From an uncultured Gellertiella sp. (GTDB lineage: Bacteria; Pseudomonadota; Alphaproteobacteria; Rhizobiales; Rhizobiaceae), in the NCBI RefSeq assembly GCF_963457605.1, contig NZ_OY735139.1:3192001-3256000 (forward strand): a DNA stretch of 64,000 nt, in the 5' to 3' direction. Position numbers and translations under genes: made by a program. Under the pieces are notes generated by a model that made no database searches, was not told the origin of the DNA, and saw only the letters and a list, made by a program, of their open reading frames with translations. Positions 1-8,476 of this stretch are shown here, in pieces. Every line of letters starts with the position of its first letter. Within the stretch, counting starts at the first letter, position 1.

Positions 1-869
1 GCCGCCGCATCGGCTATGTCTTCCAGGAAGGGCGGCTGTTTCCGCATCTGTCGGTCCGCCAGAACCTTGCCTATGGCACGCGGTTTATACGCGGCATGGC
101 CGACAGGCGGGCGGAAAACCTCGCCCGGATTTCAGACCTGCTCGGCATCACGCCGCTGCTCGACCGCCGCCCGCAATCGCTGTCGGGTGGCGAGAAACAG
201 CGCGTCGCATTGGGCCGGGCGCTGATGTCGGAACCGCAACTGCTGCTGATGGACGAGCCGCTGTCGGCGCTCGACGACCAGCTGAAGGCCGATATCCTGC
301 CGGATCTGGAGCGCATCCGCGACGTGGAAAACATTCCTATTCTTTATGTCAGCCATTCCGTCGCCGAAATCGCCCGTCTCGCCACCCGCGTCATCGCGCT
401 GGAGCGGGGCCGGATCGTCGGCTCCGCGCCGGGCATGGCGCATGGCGACAGCGAGGGAGGGGCATCCGGCATGGCGGGAAGCTTCCTGCACGCCACCGTC
501 ATCGCCCAGCTGCCCGAAGACGAACTGACCGTCGCGCAATCGCCCGCAGGCACGCTCTATCTGCGCCATGTCGATGTGGCCGGGGGCACGCGGCTGCGGG
601 TTCACATTCCGGCAGGCGACGTGGTTCTGGCGACCGGCACGGTGACCGGGCTTTCTAGCCTCAACCGGCTCTCCGGCACCATCGAGGCGATGAGGGATGA
701 CGGCGCGTCGGTGGAGGTCACGGTCTCCTGCTCCGGCGAGCGGGTTCTTGCCCGCATCACCCGGCTTTCCGCCCGCAGCCTCGGCCTTGCCCCCGGCCAT
801 CCCGTGCAAGTGCTGTTCAAGGCCCTGTCGATTGCGCCGGAAGGGATGTTTCGCGGCGGCGACACCTGA
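1..869 (+). CDS. modC: Molybdate ABC transporter ATP-binding protein ModC (3' part)
   Basis: ATPase subunit of the ModABC molybdate importer, acting on the cytoplasmic face of the inner membrane. The reading frame is open from base 3, and the start and Walker A motif lie outside the window. Visible motifs in order are the Q-loop (YVFQEGRLFPHLSV), the ABC signature LSGGEKQRVALGRAL, Walker B with D-loop (LLLMDEPLSALD), the H-loop (YVSHS) and a C-terminal Mop/TOBE-like molybdate-binding domain. The gene ends at TGA 867-869. It converges tail to tail with the ModE-type regulator that starts its stop codon on the next base, which supports a molybdenum role over sulfate or another oxyanion. Confidence 0.93.
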   Translation, partial: RRIGYVFQEGRLFPHLSVRQNLAYGTRFIRGMADRRAENLARISDLLGITPLLDRRPQSLSGGEKQRVALGRALMSEPQLLLMDEPLSALDDQLKADILPDLERIRDVENIPILYVSHSVAEIARLATRVIALERGRIVGSAPGMAHGDSEGGASGMAGSFLHATVIAQLPEDELTVAQSPAGTLYLRHVDVAGGTRLRVHIPAGDVVLATGTVTGLSSLNRLSGTIEAMRDDGASVEVTVSCSGERVLARITRLSARSLGLAPGHPVQVLFKALSIAPEGMFRGGDT

Positions 870-1241
870 TCAGTCCGGCTTGAAATCCGGATTGCGCTCG
901 GCATCGAGGGCGAGAAGATCAGCTTCCAGAACCTGCCGTGCCCGTTCGTCCATCGCCCGGCAGCGGGCAAGCAGCGCCGCGCCATAGGGGGTAAGACCCG
1001 CACCGCCGCCGGATTTGCCGCCGTGGCGGGTCAGGACCGAGGGTTCGCGGAACATCCGGTTGATCTCGTCGGCCAGAAGCCAGGCGCGGCGGTAGGACAT
1101 GCCCATCGCCACCCCCGCCGCCCGGATCGAGCCATGTTCGGCAATCCCCTGCAACAGCTCGATTTTGCCCGGACCCAGCCGGGCCCCGTTGGCAAAATCG
1201 ATGCGCAGCGTCATGTCGGGCATCGGCTTGCTGTCGCTCAT
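870..1241 (-). CDS. modE: ModE-family winged-helix transcriptional regulator
   Basis: A 123-residue protein made only of the N-terminal LysR-type winged helix of ModE (GSIRAAGVAMGMSYRRAWLL is the recognition region). It lacks the C-terminal Mop molybdate-binding domains of E. coli ModE, so it probably does not sense molybdate directly in the classical way. Its ATG overlaps the stop codon of the upstream FAD oxidoreductase gene (ATGA), so the two are probably co-transcribed and translationally coupled. It lies tail to tail with modC, which suggests control of molybdate uptake; that link is inference from position. Confidence 0.85.
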   Translation of the reverse strand: MSDSKPMPDMTLRIDFANGARLGPGKIELLQGIAEHGSIRAAGVAMGMSYRRAWLLADEINRMFREPSVLTRHGGKSGGGAGLTPYGAALLARCRAMDERARQVLEADLLALDAERNPDFKPD

Positions 1242-2674
1242 CGGCTCTCCGCTGCCAGCACCTTGCCGGGGTTCATGATGCCTTTCGGGTCGAAGGCCCG
1301 CTTGATCCGCTGCATCAGGTCGATCTCGATCGGTTCGCGGATCGCCGCCAGCTCGTCGCGCTTCAGCTGGCCGATGCCATGTTCGGCGGAGATCGAGCCG
1401 TTGTAGCGGCGCACGATGCCATGCACGATGCCGTTCATCTCCCGCCAGCGCCCGAGAAAGGCCTGGGTGTCGGCCCCGACTGGCTGGGAAATGTTGTAAT
1501 GGATATTGCCGTCGCCCATATGGCCGAAGGCGCAGATGCGGGCCCCGGGCATCGCCGTCAGCACCGCCTTTTCCGCCTCGGCCATGAAATCGGGAATGCG
1601 CGAGACCGGCACCGAGACATCATGCTTGATCGAGCCGCCTTCCGGCTTCTGCGCCGGCGACATGCTTTCGCGCATGTGCCAGAGGGCGGCGCGCTGCGCT
1701 TCCGACTGGGCGACCACCGCATCCCCGATCACGCCTGCGGCAAAGCCGTCTTCCAGCAGCGCCTCGATCATGCCCGAGGCGGTATCGGCACTGTCCGAAG
1801 TCGAGACATCGATCAGCGCATACCAGGGATGGGCACCTTCCAGCGGGTCGCGGACGCCGGGAATGTGGCGCGAGGTAAACTCGACGCCAAGGCGGGGCAT
1901 CAGCTCGAAGCCGGTGAGGGCCGCGCCGCAGCGGCTCTGGGCCCGTTCAAACAGCCTCAGCGCCGCAGCAACGCTCTTCACGCCGGCAAAGGCGACCTCG
2001 TGGCCTCTTGGGCGGGCAAAGAGTTTCAGCACCGCGCCGGTGATGATGCCGAGCGTGCCTTCCGCGCCGATGAAGAGATCGCGCAGGTCATAGCCGGTAT
2101 TGTCCTTCTTCAGGCTGCGCAGCCCGTTCCAGATCTCGCCGGTCGGCAGCACCACTTCCAGCCCGAGGCATAGCTGGCGCATGTTGCCATAGGCGAGCAC
2201 GGCGGTGCCCCCGGCATTGGTGGAGAGATTGCCGCCGATCCGGCAGCTGCCTTCCGACCCCAGCGACAGCGGAAACAGTCGGTCGACCGCCTCTGCCGCC
2301 TGCTGGACATCGGCCAGAACCGCCCCGCCATCGACGATGATGGTGTTGGCGACGGGATCGACCGCCCGGATGCGGGTGAGCCGCTCCAGCGACAGCACGA
2401 TATCGTCGCCCCCGGTGCGCGGCGTCTGGCCGCCGACAAGCCCGGTATTGCCGCCCTGCGGCACGACCGGCGTGCCGGTGTCGCTGGCAAGCTTCAGGAT
2501 CGCCGAGACTTCCGTGACCGAGGCCGGGCGCAGCACCAGTGCCGAATGACCGTGATAAAGACCGCGATTTTCCGTCAGGTAGGGGGCGATGTCACCGGCA
2601 GCGGTCAGCGCCTCGCCGGGTCCGACAAGGTTCCTGAACCGGGCAGCAAGATCGTCGGAAAGCGGCATCGGCAT
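1238..2674 (-). CDS. FAD-binding D-2-hydroxyacid (D-2-hydroxyglutarate/D-lactate type) dehydrogenase
   Basis: Flavoprotein of the GlcD/D2HGDH family that oxidises a D-2-hydroxyacid to the 2-oxoacid. The PCMH-type FAD domain is in the N-terminal half (PQGGNTGLVGGQTP; SLGSEGSCRIGGNLSTNAGG; FIGAEGTLGIITG). The C-terminal FAD-oxidase domain carries FGHMGDGNIHYN and SISAEHGIG, with typical metal and substrate histidines, and ends in a DPKGIMNPGKVL motif. The frame is open to 2713. ATG at 2674 or 2668 is preferred because an AGGA lies at 2682-2679, with better spacing to 2668. Length of about 478 residues is normal. The exact substrate (2-hydroxyglutarate or lactate) cannot be decided from sequence. 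Confidence 0.88.
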   Translation of the reverse strand: MPMPLSDDLAARFRNLVGPGEALTAAGDIAPYLTENRGLYHGHSALVLRPASVTEVSAILKLASDTGTPVVPQGGNTGLVGGQTPRTGGDDIVLSLERLTRIRAVDPVANTIIVDGGAVLADVQQAAEAVDRLFPLSLGSEGSCRIGGNLSTNAGGTAVLAYGNMRQLCLGLEVVLPTGEIWNGLRSLKKDNTGYDLRDLFIGAEGTLGIITGAVLKLFARPRGHEVAFAGVKSVAAALRLFERAQSRCGAALTGFELMPRLGVEFTSRHIPGVRDPLEGAHPWYALIDVSTSDSADTASGMIEALLEDGFAAGVIGDAVVAQSEAQRAALWHMRESMSPAQKPEGGSIKHDVSVPVSRIPDFMAEAEKAVLTAMPGARICAFGHMGDGNIHYNISQPVGADTQAFLGRWREMNGIVHGIVRRYNGSISAEHGIGQLKRDELAAIREPIEIDLMQRIKRAFDPKGIMNPGKVLAAESR

Positions 2675-2755
2675 CCATCCTGTTTCGTGTCGATATCTAG
2701 CACCTCCGGCCAATCACACAAAGACACTTCGGCGTTTTCGCATCCTGCGACCGTC

Positions 2756-3781
2756 TCAGGGCCGGGGAGCGGCGGCGCGCTCAAGGCGGTCGTTGATCGC
2801 CTCGCCGAGGCCATGGCCGGGAATGGGCGCGACCGCAATCATCGTGGCTCCGGTGGCATCGGCCATCTTCATGGCGGCAAACAGCCGGGCGGCGGCCTCG
2901 CCGAGATCGGCTTTCGGGCTGAGGTTGAGATGAAAGCAGGCCCGTTCCATCCCCTCGACAGGTTCCGGGCCAAAGGCGAGAAAGGCTTCTCCCTCGCGCG
3001 GCGCATCGGCATTGAGCCGCATATGGGCGGAGGGCGCATAATGGGAGGCGAGCATCCCCGGGGCTTCTATTGAAGCCCCGGACGCTTCTATTGAAGCCCC
3101 GGACGCTTCAAGGGCGGTGCCGGTCTTGTCCGCCCGTTCCAGCGTCCGGCCTGTCAGGCGCTCGATCTCTTCCGCCGCAATGCCGCCGGGGCGAAGCAGC
3201 CGCAGCCTGTCGCCCTCGACCTTGACGATGGTCGATTCCACCCCGATGCCAGAGGGACCGCCATCCAGCACCAGCCCGATCTTCCCGCCGAGATCGCCCA
3301 TCACATGCGCCGCCGAGGTCGGGCTGATCGCGCCCGAGGTGTTGGCGCTGGGGGCGGCGAGCGGGCGGCCGAAGGCGCGGATGAGCTCGGCCGCAAAGCC
3401 TTCCGGCACCCGCACGCCGACAGTGTCGAGACCGGCGGTGGCGAGATCATGGATGCGGCTTTCCGGCTTGACCGGCAGGATCAGCGTCAGCGGTCCCGGC
3501 CAGAAGGCCTCTGCAAGCTGGCGCGAGAGCGGATCAAACCGCGCATGCCGCTCCGCCATGGCGAGATCGGCCATGTGGCAAATCAGCGGATTGAAGCGCG
3601 GCCGGCCCTTGGTCTCGTAGATCCGGTTGATCGCCTCCGGCTCCGTCGCGTCGGCGGCAAGGCCGTAGACGGTTTCCGTCGGCATGGCGATGCACTGGCC
3701 CGCCCGCAAGAGCGCCACGGCAGCCGCCAGTGCCTCCTGCGGCGCGCGCGCGATATCGATCAGCCGGGCTGTCATCCCCAA
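2756..3781 (-). CDS. sua5: L-threonylcarbamoyladenylate synthase (Sua5/YrdC type)
   Basis: Makes threonylcarbamoyl-AMP from threonine, bicarbonate and ATP for the t6A37 modification of ANN-decoding tRNAs. The YrdC domain fills residues 10-210 (AMPTETVYGLAADA, KGRPRFNPLICH, AAPSANTSG) and is followed by a linker and a C-terminal Sua5 domain, so it is the long two-domain form (341 aa). TTG at 3781 is chosen because GAGG at 3791-3788 sits 6 nt upstream; ATG at 3775 is the alternative. The linker (about residues 226-240) contains a 7-residue tandem repeat, SIEASGA twice, produced by a 21-bp DNA repeat. Confidence 0.93.
   Translation of the reverse strand: MGMTARLIDIARAPQEALAAAVALLRAGQCIAMPTETVYGLAADATEPEAINRIYETKGRPRFNPLICHMADLAMAERHARFDPLSRQLAEAFWPGPLTLILPVKPESRIHDLATAGLDTVGVRVPEGFAAELIRAFGRPLAAPSANTSGAISPTSAAHVMGDLGGKIGLVLDGGPSGIGVESTIVKVEGDRLRLLRPGGIAAEEIERLTGRTLERADKTGTALEASGASIEASGASIEAPGMLASHYAPSAHMRLNADAPREGEAFLAFGPEPVEGMERACFHLNLSPKADLGEAAARLFAAMKMADATGATMIAVAPIPGHGLGEAINDRLERAAAPRP
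3056..3110. repeat. 21-bp tandem repeat with hairpin inside sua5
   Basis: Two adjacent copies of CTTCTATTGAAGCCCCGGACG at 3064-3084 and 3085-3105, plus a partial third. The 5' edge reads GGGGCTTCTATTGAAGCCCC, a perfect 8-bp stem with a 4-nt loop. The period of 21 keeps the reading frame and encodes SIEASGA repeats in the Sua5 interdomain linker. Confidence 0.9.
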
Positions 3782-3861
3782 TCAGGACCTCTCGTGAAAC
3801 ATGAGCCTGTTCCTACCGCAAGCGCCCGCCCGAGGGCAAACGGCTTTTGCGGGCAGGGCGA

Positions 3862-3965
3862 AGATCCCGGATCTCCGACCGGGGTCAGAGATCCCGGATC
3901 TTTGCCCGGGATCAGAGATCCCGGATCTTTGCCCGGGATCAGAGATCCCGGATCTTTGCCCGCAG
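3862..3965. repeat. 27-bp tandem repeat (about 4 copies) at the 3' end of a hypothetical gene
   Basis: AGATCCCGGATCT-type units start at 3862 (degenerate), 3889, 3916 and 3943, a strict 27-bp period. Each unit contains an inverted pair (GATCCCGG ... CCGGGATC) able to form an 8-bp stem. The last copy is the 3' end and stop codon of the minus-strand gene (KIRDL-stop), so the other units look like duplications of that gene end into the 157-bp gap before sua5. There are no unique spacers, so it is not CRISPR. The hairpins may also end transcription. Confidence 0.9.
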
Positions 3966-4544
3966 GCGTGGATCGTTGGTCCCGAGCATCAGGATGTTCT
4001 TCAGCGCGATCTTCGGATCATGGGTGCGAAACAGGATGCCATCGGGCTTCAGATGCCGGTCGACCACCATCTTCGTCGCCTGCTCGTTGTCGTTCTGGAC
4101 GGCAACCGCGAAATACATCCGTTTCACCTGCTGGTCGACCTTGCCGATGAATTTCAGCTCCTCGCCGATCTCGGCAAAGAAATTGGCGATGTAGAAGGCC
4201 CATTTGACGCTGTCGTCATTCATCAGCCGGGTGTTTGCCGCCGTCACATGGCAATAGCCGAGATGCGGGCGGTTATCGAGAGTGCGGGAAAACAGCAGTT
4301 TCGGAAAGGCAATGTTGTGGTGAAAATTGTTGATCCGCTCATGGGTCTTTTCACCCGCGGTCTCGAGCTTCAGCACCGTGCGCGCCGCCACCTCGTCATG
4401 GCTGAGATAGCGCTTCTCGATGGCATCCCACCGCTCCTTGCCGCGAAAGATCCGCCCGGTTCTCAGAAACTCGGAATGAAGGGCGAGCGGGGCCTGAAGC
4501 GCCTTCTGATAGGCGGTCGAGTCGAAATAGCGCAGTTTCGCCAT
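3939..4544 (-). CDS. Conserved-looking hypothetical protein, 201 aa
   Basis: I do not recognise a named family. The protein is soluble-looking, basic and aromatic-rich, with no signal peptide, no membrane segment and no obvious catalytic motif. Recognisable stretches include ERINNFHHNIAFPKLLFSRT and WAFYIANFFAEIGEELKFI. The frame is open to 4625, but MAKLRYFDS at 4544 is the likelier start because the residues before it are low-complexity and Arg-rich; only a weak AGGC precedes it. Its stop lies inside the last unit of the 27-bp tandem repeat. It stands alone between sua5 and a divergent acyl-CoA dehydrogenase. Confidence 0.6.
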   Translation of the reverse strand: MAKLRYFDSTAYQKALQAPLALHSEFLRTGRIFRGKERWDAIEKRYLSHDEVAARTVLKLETAGEKTHERINNFHHNIAFPKLLFSRTLDNRPHLGYCHVTAANTRLMNDDSVKWAFYIANFFAEIGEELKFIGKVDQQVKRMYFAVAVQNDNEQATKMVVDRHLKPDGILFRTHDPKIALKNILMLGTNDPRLRAKIRDL

Positions 4545-4794
4545 GGGTGCTTCATTGCCTCTGTACATGTATCGCGGCGGAACCCCGGCGCGACCGGACG
4601 TCTTGATGCGGCTGAGGGTAGACACGGGCGATGTCGCGAAGCTTGCGCCGGAGAAGGCTCGGCACGGATAAGGTGATGTGCCGGGGACATATCCTGAAGT
4701 CTGAAACGCCGACCCACCTTTGCACGCTTGGCTTTCACGGATTTGCGCTATGCTTCCGTCCCGCAGAACAAATTAGAATCAGGGAGTGGTGGTG

Positions 4795-6576
4795 ATGTAC
4801 AAGGCCCCGGTCGACGATATCCTGTTTACCCTCAAGCATGTGGCGGGTCTTGGCGAGGCGCTGGAAACGGGCGTGCTCGGCGATCTCACCGAAGATCTCG
4901 CCGATGCCATCCTTGCCGAAGCCGGGCGCTTTGCCAGCGAGGCGATTGCGCCGCTTGGCGGGCCGGGCGATGTGCAGGGGGCGCGGATTGCCGATGGTGT
5001 CGTCTCGCTTCCCGATGGCTGGGCGGATCTCTACCGGCGCTGGCGCGAAGGCGGCTGGAACGGGCTGACGGCGTCGGAAGCCTTTGGCGGGCAGGGCCTG
5101 CCGCACATGCTGAATGTCGCGACCATCGAGATGTGGAATTCCGGGTCGATGGGCTTCGCGCTGGCACCGCTCCTGACCATGGGCGCGGTCGAGGCGCTGG
5201 ACAAGCACGGTTCGGATGCGCTGAAGGCGACCTATCTGGAAAAGATGGTGTCGGGCGAATGGACCGGCACCATGAACCTCACCGAACCGCATGCCGGCTC
5301 CGATCTCGGCGTGATGAAATCCCGCGCCGAGCGGCGCGGCGATGGCACCTACCGGATTTTCGGCCAGAAGATCTTCATCACCTGGGGCGAGCATGATGCG
5401 ACGGAGAACATCATCCATCTGGTGCTCGCAAGGCTGCCCGATGCGCCCGAAGGCACGCGCGGGATCTCGCTGTTCCTGGTGCCGAAATTCCTGGTCAATG
5501 CGGACGGCTCGATCGGGGCCCGCAACGATCTCTTCTGCCATTCCATCGAGCACAAGCTCGGCATCCATGGCTCGCCGACCTGCACGATGATCTATGGCGA
5601 CGGCCGGTTCGGCGCGGAGAAGGGGGCCATCGGCTATCTGATCGGCGAGGAGAACAAGGGCCTCAACTGCATGTTCACGATGATGAACAATGCCCGGCTG
5701 GCGGTCGGCATGCAGGGCGTCGCAATCGCCGAGGCGGCGACCCAGAAGGCGATCCGGTATGCGAAGGATCGCACCCAGGGCAAGGCACCCGATCATCAGG
5801 GACCGGGGATGAGCGCGATCATCGACCATCCCGACGTGCAGCGCACGCTGGTGACGATGAAGGCGCTGACGCAAGGCGCGCGCGCCATCTGCTTTTCCTG
5901 CGCTTACGCCACCGACATGGGACACCACAGCGACGGGCCGGCGCAAAATCACTGGCAGGAGCGGGCCGCGCTGCTGACCCCCATCGCCAAGGCCTTTTCC
6001 ACCGATGCCGGGGTTGATGTCGCCTCGATGGGCATCCAGGTGCATGGCGGCATGGGCTTCATCGAGGAAACGGGGGCCGCGCGCTATCTGCGCGATGCCC
6101 GGATTGCGCCGATCTACGAGGGCACCAACGGCATTCAGGCCATCGACCTCGTCACCCGCAAGCTGCCGCTGTCCGGCGGCGCGCAGGTGCGCGGGCTGAT
6201 CGGCGAGCTGAAAGCAGTTGCCGCCGGTCTGCGCGCCTCCAACCGCCCGGAATTCGGCGGCAGCGCCGACCGGCTCGACCAGTCGCTGGCCGATCTCACC
6301 GACACCACCGAATGGATGCTGTCGGAAGTGGCGGCGGGCAGGCTGACCGGTGCACTGGCCGGTGCCACGCCCTATCTGCGGCTGTTCGGCCTTGCGATGA
6401 CGGGCGCGATGCTGGCCAGGGGGGCACTGGCCGACAGTTCCGATGGCGCAGGCGACAGGCGGGTGGCGCTCTGCCGCTTCGCCGCTGAAAATCTGATTGG
6501 CGAAACCACATCGCTGAAGGACCGGGTGATCAATGGCGCGGCAAGCCTTGCCGCTGCCCGGTCCCTGCTGGATTGA
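4795..6576 (+). CDS. Acyl-CoA dehydrogenase (long, DmdC/FadE-like)
   Basis: FAD-dependent alpha,beta-dehydrogenation of an acyl-CoA, the first step of beta-oxidation-type catabolism. At 593 aa it belongs to the long class with an extra C-terminal domain. Motifs: MNLTEPHAGSDLG (flavin and acyl-CoA binding), FGQKIFITWGEHD, MGIQVHGGMGFIEETGAARY, and IYEGTNGIQAIDLVTRKL, whose Glu is the usual catalytic base. ATG at 4795 follows AGGGAG (4781-4786) at good spacing; the GTG codons at 4786 and 4789 are less likely starts. An enoyl-CoA hydratase starts 10 bp downstream, so the pair is probably an operon. The family includes methylmercaptopropionyl-CoA dehydrogenases, but substrate is not determinable here. 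Confidence 0.92.
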   Translation: MYKAPVDDILFTLKHVAGLGEALETGVLGDLTEDLADAILAEAGRFASEAIAPLGGPGDVQGARIADGVVSLPDGWADLYRRWREGGWNGLTASEAFGGQGLPHMLNVATIEMWNSGSMGFALAPLLTMGAVEALDKHGSDALKATYLEKMVSGEWTGTMNLTEPHAGSDLGVMKSRAERRGDGTYRIFGQKIFITWGEHDATENIIHLVLARLPDAPEGTRGISLFLVPKFLVNADGSIGARNDLFCHSIEHKLGIHGSPTCTMIYGDGRFGAEKGAIGYLIGEENKGLNCMFTMMNNARLAVGMQGVAIAEAATQKAIRYAKDRTQGKAPDHQGPGMSAIIDHPDVQRTLVTMKALTQGARAICFSCAYATDMGHHSDGPAQNHWQERAALLTPIAKAFSTDAGVDVASMGIQVHGGMGFIEETGAARYLRDARIAPIYEGTNGIQAIDLVTRKLPLSGGAQVRGLIGELKAVAAGLRASNRPEFGGSADRLDQSLADLTDTTEWMLSEVAAGRLTGALAGATPYLRLFGLAMTGAMLARGALADSSDGAGDRRVALCRFAAENLIGETTSLKDRVINGAASLAAARSLLD

Positions 6577-6586
6577 GGGGAAGACG

Positions 6587-7348
6587 ATGAGCGACACCCT
6601 GCTGCTGGTCGAACGGCCGGAAACCTCTCCCGGCGTGCTGCTTTTGCGCTTCAACCGGCCGGACAAGAAGAATGCCATCACCCGTGGCATGTATGCGGCG
6701 CTGACTGCGGCGATAACGGAGGCCAATGCCGATCCCGGCATTCGCGCCATCGCGCTGCTCGGCACGCCCGGCAGCTTTTCGGCGGGCAATGACATGGCGG
6801 ATTTCATGGGCTTTGCCATGGGCGGCAAGATGGGCGAGGAGGTGGTGGCTTTCCTGCATGCGCTGGCCGGGGCCGAAAAGCCGCTGGTCTCCGGCGTCGA
6901 CGGGCTCGCCATCGGCATCGGCACGACGATCCACCTGCATTGCGACCTGACCTTTGCCTCGCCGCGCTCGCAGTTTCGCACCCCCTTTGTCGATCTGGCG
7001 CTGGTGCCGGAAGCCGCCTCCAGCCTGCTCGGCCCGCTGGTGATGGGCCATCAGCGCGCCTTTGCGATGTTTGCCGCAGGCGAGGGTTTTACGGCGGAGG
7101 AGGCGAAGGCAGCAGGGCTGATCTGGAAGGTGGTGCCGGAGGAAGACGTCGAGCGCGCGACGCTGGCCGCCGCCGCAAGCCTTGCCGCCAAGCCGCCGCA
7201 GGCACTGAAGATCGCCCGCGACCTGATCCGCAAGGGCCGCCCGGATGTCGGCCAGCGGATCGACGAGGAAATCGCCCATTTCGCCGCCCGGCTGAAAAGC
7301 GCCGAAGCCATTGCAGCCCTGCAGAAATTCATGGCCCGGAAGGGATAA
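6587..7348 (+). CDS. Enoyl-CoA hydratase/isomerase family protein
   Basis: Crotonase-fold enzyme of 253 aa, expected to hydrate the enoyl-CoA produced by the upstream dehydrogenase. The oxyanion-hole segments are GSFSAGNDMADF (about residues 61-72) and GLAIGIGTTIHLHCDLTFAS, followed by TPFVDLALVPEAASSLL at the second catalytic region. Asp replaces one of the classical hydratase glutamates, so it could be an isomerase or another crotonase. ATG at 6587 follows GAGGGG (6575-6580), which overlaps the stop of the upstream gene. It ends directly against a convergent small gene. Confidence 0.88.
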   Translation: MSDTLLLVERPETSPGVLLLRFNRPDKKNAITRGMYAALTAAITEANADPGIRAIALLGTPGSFSAGNDMADFMGFAMGGKMGEEVVAFLHALAGAEKPLVSGVDGLAIGIGTTIHLHCDLTFASPRSQFRTPFVDLALVPEAASSLLGPLVMGHQRAFAMFAAGEGFTAEEAKAAGLIWKVVPEEDVERATLAAAASLAAKPPQALKIARDLIRKGRPDVGQRIDEEIAHFAARLKSAEAIAALQKFMARKG

Positions 7349-7534
7349 CTACCCGCCGCGACGGGCCTCAAGCGCCTTGACGGCGGCTTGCGCGGCAATT
7401 GCGGCATCCATCTGGTTGCGGAAGGGGCCGACGGCGGGATTGGTGACGCCGCGCCAGGTCAGGGCAAACCAGTAGCTGCCATCGGCACTGCGGCGGATGT
7501 TGACATCTGCCACCGTCTGGCTTTTCGGCTCCAT
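7349..7534 (-). CDS. Small hypothetical protein, 61 aa
   Basis: Compact protein (MEPKSQTVADVNIRRSADGS...) with a hydrophobic-aromatic core WFALTWRG and an Ala-rich C-terminal helix. ATG at 7534 is preferred because AAAGGA lies 7 nt upstream; ATG 7540 and GTG 7561 are too close to Shine-Dalgarno-like sequence. The TAG stop abuts the convergent hydratase stop without a spacer. Family not recognised. Codon use looks coding, but no partner gene hints at a role. Confidence 0.55.
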   Translation of the reverse strand: MEPKSQTVADVNIRRSADGSYWFALTWRGVTNPAVGPFRNQMDAAIAAQAAVKALEARRGG

Positions 7535-7595
7535 GCGCATGTCCTTTCGGGGCTGTTTCACCCTCCCTTACCGGATTTGCCCTGCCGTGCAAAGC

Positions 7596-8384
7596 TCATA
7601 CCCGCTTCATCACCCGGGCGAACAGTTCGCCCCGGGTGGCAACGTCAAGCTTGGCATAGGCATGCCGCCGGTGGACCTTCACCGTGCCTTCGGCAAGGCC
7701 GAGCATCGCGGCGATTCCGCGCGTCGAACGGCCATCGAGGATCAGCCGGATGATATCGCGCTCGCGCGGGCTGAGACCCTTCAGCATTTCGGCCTCCTGC
7801 GATGCGGGGGACGAACCGGCTTCACCCATTTGGGTTATGCGACCGCCGCCGAAGTGATGATGCACCAGCGCCGACAGCACCGGGAACTGGCTGCGCACCC
7901 GGTCCCGCTCCGTCCCGCTGAAGGGCCGGTCCTCAGGCCCCCGTCCGAGCGACAGGGTGAGCCAGCTTTCGCCTTCCGGTTCCAGAAGCAGGCAGAGCTC
8001 GTCGACCGCAAGGGTGCGGCGGTAATAGGTCTCGAAATAGGGCGAGCGGTGAAAGCCCTTCGGCGCGACATCGCCGATCCGGTAGGCGCCGGGCGACACG
8101 CCGTTGCGCACCGCCAGAAAGAACGGATCGATCAGATAGGGCCCGCTCTCATAGGTGAGCGTTGCCATCAGTGCGCTGTCGGGGGGAAGATCGTGATAGA
8201 GCGCCTGCGGCCGCTCCAGCCCGCGATAGGCAGTGACGATGATGCCATCGCTCGCCACCAGCTGGTCCAGCAGTTGCCGCAGGGCCTGCGGAAAGGCGTC
8301 CGAGCCCAGGGTGAGGATTGCGGTTGCCAGCGCCGCTGTCCAGCCGGGCGGCGTGTTCCGGTCATTGGGGTCTGCAACGGGCAT
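7596..8384 (-). CDS. LuxR-family transcriptional regulator
   Basis: A 262-residue regulator. The C-terminal 60 residues are a LuxR-type helix-turn-helix (GLSPRERDIIRLILDGRSTRGIAAMLGLAEGTVKVHRRHAYAKL). The N-terminal ~180 residues resemble no named sensor domain to me and lack a phosphoacceptor receiver domain or autoinducer-domain hallmarks. It is divergent from the agmatinase-like gene with 92 bp between the starts, so it probably controls that gene and itself; the ligand is unknown. Confidence 0.85.
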   Translation of the reverse strand: MPVADPNDRNTPPGWTAALATAILTLGSDAFPQALRQLLDQLVASDGIIVTAYRGLERPQALYHDLPPDSALMATLTYESGPYLIDPFFLAVRNGVSPGAYRIGDVAPKGFHRSPYFETYYRRTLAVDELCLLLEPEGESWLTLSLGRGPEDRPFSGTERDRVRSQFPVLSALVHHHFGGGRITQMGEAGSSPASQEAEMLKGLSPRERDIIRLILDGRSTRGIAAMLGLAEGTVKVHRRHAYAKLDVATRGELFARVMKRV

Positions 8385-8476
8385 GATCTTTAAGCCTTTT
8401 GGCCTAGGTCTTAAGGGGGTGGATGGAGACTGCCCGCTCTGCTCTTCTCAGGCAAGCCCAAAGGAGATGTTTGACC

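Noticed and set aside
2940-2980. FGPEPVEG in Sua5 as a remnant of a known palindromic repeat family
   Set aside because: The short match could be chance; no palindrome surrounds it in the DNA.
3862-3965. Possible CRISPR array
   Set aside because: Repeats are directly adjacent with no unique spacers, and the unit duplicates a gene end.
4735-6981. 748-codon open frame on the minus strand opposite the acyl-CoA dehydrogenase
   Set aside because: Shadow frame; the plus strand encodes a complete acyl-CoA dehydrogenase and hydratase with good ribosome sites.
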